From positions 1 through 38,219 of IMG/VR virus record IMGVR_UViG_3300008516_000274: a stretch of 38,219 nucleotides of DNA. One strand, written 5' to 3'. The stretch is from a virus. Made by a program: the position numbers and the translations under genes. Below, piece after piece: positions 1 to 4,945 of this stretch; the stretch's first letter is position 1; every line of letters begins with the position of its first letter. The notes under the pieces are model-generated. The model saw only the letters and a program-made list of their open reading frames with translations. It made no database searches and was not told the origin of the DNA.

Positions 1-104
1 CTTGTCATCATTAGCTTTCTCTAAATCTTCTTTTGTGTATTTCATTTCTGCACCCCTGCTTTTTTTAGGAAGAGGGTTTTGTTGAATTTATCTCTTAGTC
101 CGCC
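1..104. repeat. Terminal direct repeat, left copy
   Basis: These 104 bases are identical to 38116-38219. Only part of the copy lies in the 21-bp coding repeats of the neighbouring gene; the rest is unique sequence, so the match is not just a repeat artefact. It indicates a circular molecule of about 38,115 bp or a linear genome with a short exact terminal repeat. Confidence 0.93.
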
Positions 105-242
105 ATCATCAGCTGGTTGCTTTGCTTCTTCCTCGTAGATGTCTGCTATTGCATTTACAAACTTCTTATACATTTCTTCATTTACAAAGCAAGGAATAAA
201 CTCTTTGCAAGTTTCAGCAATCTTTCTTTGGGTTGGGTTCAT
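42..242 (-). CDS. Hypothetical small helical protein (66 aa)
   Basis: The start ATG at 242 overlaps the stop of the upstream zinc-ribbon gene in an ATGA junction; a longer reading from 269 would run through that gene and is less likely. The N-terminus reads MNPTQRKIAE and the protein looks helical and charged, with no domain I recognise. Its last residues KKAGVQK are encoded by a G-rich stretch (GCAGGGGTGCAG) that doubles as the ribosome binding site of the next gene, whose ATG overlaps this stop. In the circular genome that next gene is the heptad-repeat protein at 37978-38160. Confidence 0.75.
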   Translation of the reverse strand: MNPTQRKIAETCKEFIPCFVNEEMYKKFVNAIADIYEEEAKQPADDGGLRDKFNKTLFLKKAGVQK

Positions 243-343
243 TTTATCTCCGCCCTGCAAAAAGGGCATTTAATCTTCTTTCCAGTTTCTTCCCCTGGAT
301 GGCTCACGATTGCACCACAACCAGGACAGATTTTTCTAACCAT
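239..343 (-). CDS. Mini zinc-ribbon protein (34 aa)
   Basis: A 34-residue ORF beginning MVRKICPGCG. Two knuckles, C6-x2-C9 (CPGC) and C26-x2-C29 (CPFC), form one complete zinc ribbon and nearly nothing else. A Shine-Dalgarno AAAGGAG lies just before the ATG at 343, and the stop overlaps the next ATG (ATGA). The intact ribbon, RBS and coupling support a real gene despite the size. It may bind nucleic acid or protein; no specific function can be assigned. Confidence 0.8.
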   Translation of the reverse strand: MVRKICPGCGAIVSHPGEETGKKIKCPFCRAEIK

Positions 344-344
344 T

Positions 345-416
345 TTAATTCTCCTTTAAGATAACATTCTTTGGATCAAACAAAACTTTAATTTCTTGAG
401 ATTTAATTATTGTCAT
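345..416 (-). CDS. Possible 23-aa micropeptide
   Basis: A 23-codon ORF (starts MTIIKSQEIK) with a well-spaced AGGAG five bases before its ATG. Its stop lies just before the zinc-ribbon start and its 3' end contains that gene's AAAGGAG site. It may be a translated micropeptide or only a leader that couples translation of the two flanking genes. No domain is visible. Confidence 0.5.
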   Translation of the reverse strand: MTIIKSQEIKVLFDPKNVILKEN

Positions 417-417
417 A

Positions 418-813
418 TTATCTCCTGGAAGATATGAAATCAACCATTTTTCTAATCGCTCTGAATCTGTTTGTCTTGTAGTTGAACTCTATTTGTTGCT
501 TCTTTTCTAGGTTGTCCCTGTCCAGGAAGTCCTTCCTCATCCTCTGGTACTCAGGGGATATGTTCTTCCTGTTCTCCAACTCCGCCTTCCTTGCTATGTC
601 GTTTGGGTACTTGTGCTTGACCTTCTCTCCGTTGGTCTCTACCTTGATCTCCTCCTTGGCTATGTTGGCCATCTCAGCGTATTCCCAGTTGTCCATGAGC
701 TTCTTAAGCTCGGACTTCTTGAATATGTAACCTAAGATTCTGCTCTCTATCTCCTTGATCTCCCCAGGTAGCTCATCCAGCTCCTTCATTATTGTTTCTT
801 GTTTTTCTTGCAT
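418..813 (-). CDS. Coiled-coil protein (131 aa), function unknown
   Basis: A long charged helix-rich protein. Residues 1-40 (ELDELPGEIKEIESRI) and the C-terminal half look like coiled coil. Its general plan resembles charged helical phage proteins often found in early regions, but I cannot name a family with certainty. GGAGG lies about 11 bases before the ATG at 813, which favours this start over the internal ATG at 789. It overlaps the upstream gene by 25 bases. The gene looks more GC-rich at third codon positions than its neighbours, which may indicate separate acquisition. Confidence 0.75.
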   Translation of the reverse strand: MQEKQETIMKELDELPGEIKEIESRILGYIFKKSELKKLMDNWEYAEMANIAKEEIKVETNGEKVKHKYPNDIARKAELENRKNISPEYQRMRKDFLDRDNLEKKQQIEFNYKTNRFRAIRKMVDFISSRR

Positions 814-1079
814 TTTTTAATCGCCTCCGTTATCCTTTTATCAGCTTTGGAAAACCATTCATCCATCAATCTTAGCTTACCAAATAAACTCCATATTAAA
901 CTATCTAAGTAAGGTCCAAGACCATAACATCCTGCCCAGCAATTAACTTCTCTTATTCTATTATTATAACTGATAGTTACTTTCCAATGGTTTATACTCA
1001 AAAATCTTACTAAGAAATTTCTTTTTCTAATTGACAATATTCTTATGCTTTTTCCCCTAATTGGTAATTCTATTTTCAT
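789..1079 (-). CDS. Hypothetical basic protein (96 aa)
   Basis: Start set at 1079 (MKIELPIRGK), where GGAGG lies about 10 bases upstream; an in-frame upstream extension to 1118 lacks such a site. The N-terminal half is predicted beta-rich (KIELPIRGKSIRILSIRKRN), the middle contains the short motif CWAGC, and the C-terminus is a basic helix ending KKCKKNKKQ. No known family recognised. The basic tail suggests nucleic-acid contact, which is inference. Confidence 0.68.
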   Translation of the reverse strand: MKIELPIRGKSIRILSIRKRNFLVRFLSINHWKVTISYNNRIREVNCWAGCYGLGPYLDSLIWSLFGKLRLMDEWFSKADKRITEAIKKCKKNKKQ

Positions 1080-1202
1080 TTGATATTCGCCTCCTGTTAT
1101 GTTATCATTTATAATCATATATTTAGGAACCTAGAATGAAGGGTAACAAAAAAGATGATGCTCATCACAATTTATCACTATTCTGAGGTCTTCCTTATAT
1201 GA

Positions 1203-1349
1203 TTACAATTCCATGATGATGAAACCCGATTCTGATTTCTTGATTAGTTCTGCCAGTTGCTCTTTATTCAGTACTGCTCTTAAGTCAACAACAAACTCAT
1301 CGCACTTAGAATGTGGTTCTATCGTCTTGATTATGCTGCTTATTTTCAT
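1203..1349 (-). CDS. Hypothetical 48-aa protein with leaderless-type start
   Basis: A 48-codon ORF beginning MKISSIIKTI and ending FIIMEL. There is no convincing Shine-Dalgarno site, but a TTTATAAA box is centred about 27 nt upstream of the ATG, the distance expected for an archaeal leaderless transcript that begins at the start codon. The ORF fills the otherwise empty stretch between its neighbours. Function unknown; the mix of charged helix and short strands suggests a compact alpha/beta fold. Confidence 0.68.
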   Translation of the reverse strand: MKISSIIKTIEPHSKCDEFVVDLRAVLNKEQLAELIKKSESGFIIMEL

Positions 1350-1372
1350 ATTAATTGTCTCAGTCTTATTCC

Positions 1373-1380
1373 TTTATAAA
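1373..1380 (-). promoter_or_regulatory. TATA-like box TTTATAAA
   Basis: Read on the minus strand the box is followed by GGAATAAGAC and then, about 27 nt from its centre, the ATG at 1349. That spacing fits the archaeal TATA-to-start distance. The region upstream of it is A-rich (GAAAAAAATAAATC), compatible with a BRE, though that match is loose. Confidence 0.5.
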
Positions 1381-1402
1381 GATTTATTTTTTTCATTATA
1401 TA

Positions 1403-1795
1403 CTATCCGATGTAAGATGGTGTTTTTTCTTTCTCTTGCTTTTTGACGTCCATGGTGTCGTAGAGCTCTAGGAAGGCCTTCTCCAAAGTCTTGGCCATGT
1501 GTATCAATTCTTTCTTGTCTGTGCCTGCCCTCTTCATCGCATCGATTATGGGAACCATCAGGTTCATGCAGAGGGTAACAGTGATTGATTCTGCGATTGC
1601 CATGGATTGGTCTTTCTCATCTAAGGAAAGGAAGAAATCCCCGATTCCTCTTTTCAGATCCTCCAGGGTTCCTATGTTCTCTGCCATGCCCTTCTGGACG
1701 ATATCCTTCATCCTCTCGATCTGCTTCTTCTTTTTTGGGGATAACTTCTCAAAAGCTTCTTTGTCTCCAATATCTGTGAATTTCATGTCAGTCAT
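1403..1795 (-). CDS. Helical hypothetical protein (130 aa)
   Basis: An all-helical protein. Residues 15-40 are highly basic (LSPKKKKQIERMK), followed by a more hydrophobic middle (residues about 65-95, including TVTLCMNLMVPIIDAM) and a Lys/Glu-rich C-terminus. AAGGAG lies 8-9 bases before the ATG, inside the end of the upstream 29-codon ORF, implying translational coupling. No family recognised. Third codon positions look GC-richer than in adjacent genes, as in the gene at 418-813. Confidence 0.72.
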   Translation of the reverse strand: MTDMKFTDIGDKEAFEKLSPKKKKQIERMKDIVQKGMAENIGTLEDLKRGIGDFFLSLDEKDQSMAIAESITVTLCMNLMVPIIDAMKRAGTDKKELIHMAKTLEKAFLELYDTMDVKKQEKEKTPSYIG

Positions 1796-1877
1796 CTTCC
1801 CTTCTCCTTTCTTCTGATCTTATGTTTTTGGTGAGCCAGTACAGCTCGCTTTCATTCATATCGCAAATTTGTTTCAT
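1788..1877 (-). CDS. 29-aa micropeptide, coupled
   Basis: Begins MKQICDMNES and ends RSEERRREDD. Its ATG overlaps the stop of the membrane protein upstream (ATGA), and its own stop overlaps the start of the next gene; its last codons provide that gene's AAGGAG. Both overlaps support translation, but no function can be inferred. Confidence 0.58.
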   Translation of the reverse strand: MKQICDMNESELYWLTKNIRSEERRREDD

Positions 1878-2050
1878 TTTAAAATCCCATCCTTCTTCCA
1901 TATAAAGAAGTTGAAGGCTATTGAAGAGCCAATTGCAAAACTTAGAGGTAATTTTAATTCTGTCCAATTAGTAAAAAGATATACAAACCACAACATAAGC
2001 CAGACAAAATTTATTCCGGCTAACATTTGACACAGTTTCTTTGAATTCAT
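1874..2050 (-). CDS. Small membrane protein, two TM segments (58 aa)
   Basis: Start set at 2050 (MNSKKLCQML), with GGGGT five bases upstream and an ATGA overlap with the preceding ORF. Residues about 9-28 (AGINFVWLMLWFVYLF) and 36-50 (LPLSFAIGSSIAFNFF) are two hydrophobic segments; the C-terminus is basic (WKKDGILK). It could be a virus-encoded envelope-directed protein, but nothing identifies a role. Confidence 0.7.
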   Translation of the reverse strand: MNSKKLCQMLAGINFVWLMLWFVYLFTNWTELKLPLSFAIGSSIAFNFFIWKKDGILK

Positions 2051-2160
2051 TTTTCTACCCCGCAAGCTAATAGAAATCCGTCATCAGTTTTCCAACCTTC
2101 CTTATACGCTTTTTCTATTAGCTTGATTGCTTCTCCTAAAGTTAGATCATCAATATGCAT
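2047..2160 (-). CDS. Hypothetical 37-aa protein
   Basis: Begins MHIDDLTLGE and ends LLACGVEK. The ATG overlaps the stop of the upstream gene in TAATG, and the stop overlaps the next ATG. The codons for CGVEK contain GCGGGGTAGA, the G-rich ribosome binding site of the next gene, an arrangement repeated at other junctions in this operon. An amphipathic helix (LGEAIKLIEKAYKEGW) is the only visible structure. Confidence 0.65.
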   Translation of the reverse strand: MHIDDLTLGEAIKLIEKAYKEGWKTDDGFLLACGVEK

Positions 2161-2414
2161 TATTCATCAACCCCGCATTTCTTTTTGAAATCTTCCTCAT
2201 TAAAAAAAATTGGATCTATTTTTTTGAAATATTCAGATAAATCTTTAATAAGCTTTTCTTTAGCTATTTTGAACTGTTCTTCTGCATACAACACTTCATA
2301 CGACTCAGTTTCAGTTCCCTTAAAAAGGTGTGCATGGTGACCATCGTCATAAACTGGTAGCTTATGATTCTTAATCCTCCTCGATATTTCATCAATGTGT
2401 TTAGTTCCAACCAT
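2160..2414 (-). CDS. Hypothetical protein (84 aa)
   Basis: Starts MVGTKHIDEI with GGAG 11 bases upstream; a TTG at 2420 is an alternative start. Mainly helical and charged, with a His-rich stretch near residue 25 (DDGHHAHLFKG) and C-terminal KKCGVDE, whose codons hold the GCGGGGTTGA binding site for the next gene. No family recognised; the HHAH segment could bind metal. Confidence 0.68.
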   Translation of the reverse strand: MVGTKHIDEISRRIKNHKLPVYDDGHHAHLFKGTETESYEVLYAEEQFKIAKEKLIKDLSEYFKKIDPIFFNEEDFKKKCGVDE

Positions 2415-2416
2415 CT

Positions 2417-2527
2417 TCAAATTATCTCCACATGCTCAACATCAACCAACAGCATTTCTCCTGTCGGAGCAATAGTTATTTCTAACTTTGTGCCACAGTG
2501 TGGGCATCTAGTCTTTTTAGTTTCCAT
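2417..2527 (-). CDS. Mini CPHC protein (36 aa)
   Basis: Begins METKKTRCPH. A single CPHC knuckle (C8, C11) is followed by short beta strands; a second Cys pair is missing, so it would form only half a zinc site or dimerise around one. It starts just before the stop of the upstream gene and its stop falls just before the next ATG. Confidence 0.62.
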   Translation of the reverse strand: METKKTRCPHCGTKLEITIAPTGEMLLVDVEHVEII

Positions 2528-2528
2528 T

Positions 2529-2741
2529 CTAATCAACAATAGTCTTTTCAAATTGTTTTAAAGCTTCAAAGACTCCTTTAACCTCAGAATCTAAGCCAAG
2601 ACTATCAAAGCCTTTCAACTTCCTCATCAAGTAAACAAGATAATGGCCTTCTATTCTTGCATCAGCTTGATATCTGTTTCTTGTCACTAGTGCCAAAGCT
2701 ATAAGATTTAATGTCTCTTCGTTATAATCGCATTTTGTCAT
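2529..2741 (-). CDS. Hypothetical helical protein (70 aa)
   Basis: Start at 2741 (MTKCDYNEET) with GGAGG about 12 bases upstream; the longer reading to 2804 would overlap the upstream gene. All-helical, with segments LNLIALALVTRNRYQADAR and GVFEALKQFEKTIVD. No family recognised. Confidence 0.66.
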   Translation of the reverse strand: MTKCDYNEETLNLIALALVTRNRYQADARIEGHYLVYLMRKLKGFDSLGLDSEVKGVFEALKQFEKTIVD

Positions 2742-2784
2742 TTTTCCTAAACCTCCATTTATAGTCTTCAACATATAGGTTCTT

Positions 2785-2949
2785 TTATAAATGTTTCTGT
2801 TCATTCTTCCTCTGCCTTTCTTTCCTCATGATACCTTTTATCTGCAACTGGCTTGTCTGATGTTCGGAGCGGAAGCATCCCTGGCAGACCGGCTTCCCTC
2901 TCCAGTAGGCTGTTGGTTCTGCATTAAAACATATCTGACAATCTTTCAT
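2785..2949 (-). CDS. Small zinc-finger protein (54 aa)
   Basis: Begins MKDCQICFNA. Two Cys pairs, C4-x2-C7 and C22-x2-C25 (CQGC), form a complete treble-clef or ribbon-like site in the first 26 residues; the rest is a basic helix (IMRKERQRKNEQKHL). The ATG overlaps the stop of the upstream zinc ribbon (ATGA). A nucleic-acid-binding role is plausible from the basic tail. It is one of several mini zinc proteins in this operon. Confidence 0.78.
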   Translation of the reverse strand: MKDCQICFNAEPTAYWRGKPVCQGCFRSEHQTSQLQIKGIMRKERQRKNEQKHL

Positions 2950-3158
2950 CTTCTTGCCTCTTGCAGTTCCTTTAGTTTTGCCTGGCCTTCTTTAAAATCT
3001 TTATGTTTCGACACTATGTTCCCCAATCCAAAAGCATTCTTCAGCTGGATCTTCTTTGATTTGCCGCAGTAAGGACAGACAAATATGTATCTAGTGCTGA
3101 CAACATCCCTCAACGAGTACTTATTACAAAAATTGCATATCAGGATTGCGTATACTAT
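2946..3158 (-). CDS. Zinc-ribbon protein, apparent ATA start (70 aa)
   Basis: The frame encodes a complete zinc ribbon, C-x2-C (CNFC) at residues 8-11 and CPYC at 28-31, followed by a basic helical tail ending LQEARR. No ATG, GTG or TTG lies upstream of the first knuckle. GGAGG sits 7 bases before an ATA codon at 3158, giving a plausible N-terminus (Met)-VYAILICNFC. Either ATA (or the CTG at 3143) starts translation, or ribosomes finishing the upstream gene, whose stop overlaps here, reinitiate. A sequence error is also possible. The stop overlaps the next ATG. Confidence 0.62.
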   Translation of the reverse strand: MVYAILICNFCNKYSLRDVVSTRYIFVCPYCGKSKKIQLKNAFGLGNIVSKHKDFKEGQAKLKELQEARR

Positions 3159-3550
3159 CTTTCCGCCTCCTTCAGCAGTATCTTGAACTGTCTGAGAGTT
3201 AACTTTTCATTGAACTTATTGTTGAAGAACTTCAGCACTCCTTCGACTGTTGCATTCTTGGCCCTGGCTACTCCTTCATTCCTGATCCATTCAACTGCTT
3301 TTTTTGAAACAATTTTTGGAATGTTTTCTTCTTCCTTCTTCAATCTCTTAATTTCTTTTCTTAGATATTCAGCTTTTATCAAGTTATCCTTTAGTTTATT
3401 TTTCGCTTTTTCTAACCGCATGAATTCTTTTTTATATGTAGAATTGAACCAATTTGAAAGACTTTTGATACATGGATTATTTTTGGAATGCTCTAAAACA
3501 TCGTCTTCGAGATAAACTGTTGTGATAGTTGTCTTATCTCTTTTTTCCAT
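3155..3550 (-). CDS. Ribbon-helix-helix DNA-binding protein with coiled coil (131 aa)
   Basis: Residues 6-44 fit a ribbon-helix-helix domain: strand TTITTVYL, helix DDVLEHSKN, then SLSNWFNSTYKKEF as second helix. RHH proteins dimerise and bind palindromic operators through the strand. A long coiled coil follows (about 45-85, ending at KKEEENIPKIV), then a C-terminal helical domain rich in basic residues. Start ATG at 3550 with a GGTGG site; the GTG at 3559 is an alternative. It is the second gene downstream of the 3801-3985 inverted repeats, so an autoregulator, origin-binding or partition protein acting there is the natural hypothesis. Not a match to a named family. Confidence 0.68.
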   Translation of the reverse strand: MEKRDKTTITTVYLEDDVLEHSKNNPCIKSLSNWFNSTYKKEFMRLEKAKNKLKDNLIKAEYLRKEIKRLKKEEENIPKIVSKKAVEWIRNEGVARAKNATVEGVLKFFNNKFNEKLTLRQFKILLKEAER

Positions 3551-3737
3551 TCCCACCACCTGTACTGTTCTGATCTCTTAATCTGGCTTTTAAGATATTT
3601 TCTTTGCTTAGAATATCTTCCTGTCCATCAACTTCTGAAACAATCTTTATAGAAAACTGGTCTTCATCGACAATCTTGGCAGTGAAGTGCAAGCCGTCCT
3701 TTGTCTTTATTTTATAAACTTTGTCTGGGCTGTACAT
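3534..3737 (-). CDS. Small beta-barrel (Sm/SH3-like) protein (67 aa)
   Basis: Residues 5-50 alternate short strands (KVYKIKTKDGLHFTAKIV, then QFSIKIVSEVDGQEDIL), the spacing expected of an Sm-like or SH3-type small barrel; an Sm-fold RNA-binding role is possible but the match is structural impression only. The C-terminus is Gly/Lys rich (GGGNGKKR). First gene after the promoter and inverted-repeat region, with a GAGTGAT binding site. It overlaps the RHH gene by 17 bases. Confidence 0.62.
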   Translation of the reverse strand: MYSPDKVYKIKTKDGLHFTAKIVDEDQFSIKIVSEVDGQEDILSKENILKARLRDQNSTGGGNGKKR

Positions 3738-3777
3738 AATTAATCACTCTCTTTTTCAATAAGTAAATCTTTTAACC

Positions 3778-3787
3778 TTTATAAAAC
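3778..3787 (-). promoter_or_regulatory. TATA-like promoter of the small-protein operon
   Basis: Minus-strand TTTTATAAGG, centred about 45 nt before the ATG at 3737. This leaves room for a short leader with the GAGTGAT ribosome binding site. The first 34-bp inverted repeat begins about 14 bases upstream of it, well placed to control it. Confidence 0.5.
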
Positions 3788-3800
3788 TTTCCAGACTTCT

Positions 3801-3834
3801 GTCATAGATTATTAATAATTAAATAATCTGTGAC
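3801..3834. repeat. 34-bp imperfect inverted repeat, site 1
   Basis: Left arm GTCATAGATTATTAA and right arm TAAATAATCTGTGAC are reverse complements at 13 of 15 positions, with a short AT centre. The same arrangement and overall length recur at 3952-3985, so it is a repeated protein-binding site rather than a chance palindrome. Confidence 0.8.
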
Positions 3835-3885
3835 AACCCCCCCTAATCATTTCTAGTGGAATCTTAATTTTCAATTTGTATGCCA

Positions 3886-3923
3886 GTCGTAAATAAATAA
3901 ATAATAAATAAATAATCTATGAC
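3886..3923. repeat. Degenerate inverted repeat, site 2
   Basis: The right arm TAAATAATCTATGAC (3909-3923) matches the right arms of the other two sites with one change (A for G). The left arm (AGTCGTAAATAAATAA) keeps only the outer AGTCNTA part, so this may act as a half site. Confidence 0.6.
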
Positions 3924-3951
3924 TATACATACATACATACATACATACTAA

Positions 3952-3985
3952 GTAATAGATTATTAATATATAAATAATCTGTGAC
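3952..3985. repeat. 34-bp imperfect inverted repeat, site 3
   Basis: Left arm GTAATAGATTATTAA and right arm TAAATAATCTGTGAC. The right arm is identical to that of site 1 and the left arm differs by one base over the first 14. Overall length is again 34 bp. Confidence 0.78.
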
Positions 3986-4000
3986 AAAATAAGAAGAAAA

Positions 4001-4049
4001 CTTGGGGTTCACATGCAAAAGGACTGGTATAACGCCCTCAAACCCCAAG
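4001..4049. repeat. 9-bp stem with 31-nt loop
   Basis: CTTGGGGTT (4001-4009) is perfectly complementary to AACCCCAAG (4041-4049). It lies just beyond inverted repeat 3. It could be a structured RNA, a processing signal downstream of the tRNA, or an extruded origin element. Confidence 0.5.
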
Positions 4050-4210
4050 GATAAGTACCCAATTTCTTGGATTTTTTGATGAAAACTAAGTAATATTTAA
4101 AGATTTCTCCAAATTTAGGTGATATTTCGGTAGTTTTTTGGTACTAATTAGGTGCATTGATGCTTAGAATAGCCCTAATAACTCCATAGTAGCTCCCTGG
4201 GAGGAGATTG

Positions 4211-4228
4211 TTATGCTGGATGGCATAA
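4211..4228 (-). other. Small hairpin downstream of tRNA
   Basis: TTATGC (4211-4216) and GCATAA (4223-4228) form a 6-bp stem with a 6-nt loop, starting about 21 bases beyond the 3' end of tRNA-Pro. It may help processing or termination; no T-run follows. Confidence 0.35.
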
Positions 4229-4249
4229 GTATCATATAACTAATTTTAA

Positions 4250-4320
4250 TGGGGCAGCTAGGATTCGAACCTAGATTGAGTGGTCCCAAACCGCCCGTGC
4301 TGCCATTACATCACTGCCCC
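4250..4320 (-). tRNA. tRNA-Pro (anticodon UGG)
   Basis: The minus strand gives a full cloverleaf: acceptor GGGGCAG/CTGCCCC (7 bp), D-arm TGT/GCA-type with loop AATGGCA, anticodon loop TTTGGGA (anticodon TGG, codon CCA), a 4-nt variable region and a perfect T-arm CTAGG-TTCGAAT-CCTAG. The discriminator is A and no CCA is encoded, usual in archaea and in some bacteria. The first D-stem pair (A10-C25) and the middle of the anticodon stem (C29-A41) are mismatched. The 5' ten bases overlap the end of the upstream CDS, including its TGA stop. No other tRNA was found. Confidence 0.93.
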
Positions 4321-4532
4321 AATTTACATTCATGATAAGGAAAATAGAAAGTGTTCTCTCCAGAACCCCTCTCTATCCAGATGACTTCTCCCTGGTAAGG
4401 ACATTCAACAGCGCACTTCAGCACATGCTCAAGCTTGCAGTAATTCCTGTCTCCGATCCCTATAAATTTTCTGTAAAGCTGACACTTGGCTATCTCTTCC
4501 CTTATTATTGCTTGTAGGATGTTCTTCTTCAT
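4311..4532 (-). CDS. Cys-rich hypothetical protein (73 aa)
   Basis: Five cysteines at about 17, 32, 40, 44 and 69 (with YCKLEH, CAVECPYQGEV and HECKLGQ) suggest a bound metal ion or an Fe-S cluster; the C-x7-C-x3-C core is not a standard zinc ribbon. The ATG overlaps the stop of the upstream membrane protein (ATGA). The final codons GGG CAG TGA are also the first bases of tRNA-Pro, so this mRNA and the tRNA cannot both be produced from the same transcript after tRNA 5' processing. Confidence 0.72.
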   Translation of the reverse strand: MKKNILQAIIREEIAKCQLYRKFIGIGDRNYCKLEHVLKCAVECPYQGEVIWIERGSGENTFYFPYHECKLGQ

Positions 4533-4732
4533 AGATCAACTTTCTTGAAGTAGAACTCTGCTAAAGCAAAGGCGATCTCAACAATTCCTGCAGACAAGCT
4601 TGCAACCAAAAAGCTATCTGAAATGAACCATCCCAATAACGCTCCCAGGACAGTTATCGCTGTCTTCTTTCTTCCCTTAACGAATCTCCATAGATTCCAA
4701 CCATACCAACTCCAATTCGGACTTTTTTGCAT
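4529..4732 (-). CDS. Small membrane protein, holin-like by context (67 aa)
   Basis: A short N-terminus with several Trp (WSWYGWNLWRF), then a basic stretch (VKGRKK) and two hydrophobic segments (TAITVLGALLGWFI and VASLSAGIVEIAFALAEFYF). GAGGTGA lies properly before the ATG. The size, two TM segments and place at the end of the tail module are typical of phage holins, but no lysin is seen and an archaeal host would lack bacterial peptidoglycan, so the role in exit is inference. Confidence 0.65.
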   Translation of the reverse strand: MQKSPNWSWYGWNLWRFVKGRKKTAITVLGALLGWFISDSFLVASLSAGIVEIAFALAEFYFKKVDL

Positions 4733-4747
4733 TTTTATTCACCTCAG

Positions 4748-4945
4748 TTATGTTAAAACAGATATTATTAATAAAATTATCCCAATCATACTAAAGATCC
4801 ACTTAATCATCGTTATTGAGGATCTGTTCCCGGCAACAATAGGGACTAAATCATCAACCTTAGTTACCAAGTACATTAACATTTCCTTGTTTGTGAAACT
4901 AGCATTCCCATTTCTCTTTTTGAATTCTTCTATCACTTCTTTCAT
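4748..4945 (-). CDS. Tail-anchored membrane protein, XhlA-like layout (65 aa)
   Basis: Residues 1-40 form a charged helix (EVIEEFKKRNGN, then KVDDLVPIVAGN) and residues 46-64 one C-terminal TM segment (MIKWIFSMIGIILLIISVL). This resembles the XhlA/haemolysin type of phage lysis accessory protein. It sits directly before the holin-like gene and its ATG overlaps the upstream stop. The layout alone does not prove function. Confidence 0.62.
   Translation of the reverse strand: MKEVIEEFKKRNGNASFTNKEMLMYLVTKVDDLVPIVAGNRSSITMIKWIFSMIGIILLIISVLT

Larger units (their letters stand above)
3738..4249. other. Largest non-coding region; candidate origin or operator
   Basis: About 510 bases with no credible ORF between the first gene of the small-protein operon and tRNA-Pro. 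It is AT-rich and holds two 34-bp inverted repeats, a degenerate third site, an ATAC tetranucleotide run (six units, 3925-3948), a TAAA-rich tract, a 9-bp long-range stem (4001-4009 with 4041-4049), a perfect CTCCC-T-GGGAG palindrome near 4187 and a small hairpin at 4211-4228. Iterons next to AT-rich DNA are typical of plasmid and viral origins, and inverted repeats next to a promoter are typical of operators; both readings are inference. Confidence 0.6.

Noticed and set aside
2781-2790. TATA-like TTTATAAA upstream of the gene at 2741
   Set aside because: It coincides with the last codons of the zinc-finger gene and the next gene has a normal GGAGG site in a coupled operon, so a separate promoter is not needed.
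3925-3948. ATAC microsatellite as a functional element
   Set aside because: Six ATAC units are notable but such simple repeats arise by slippage; only its presence within the candidate origin is recorded.
4065-4090. Plus-strand terminator-like hairpin (CCAA-TTTC-TTGG then T-run)
   Set aside because: The stem is only four base pairs and there is no plus-strand gene to terminate.
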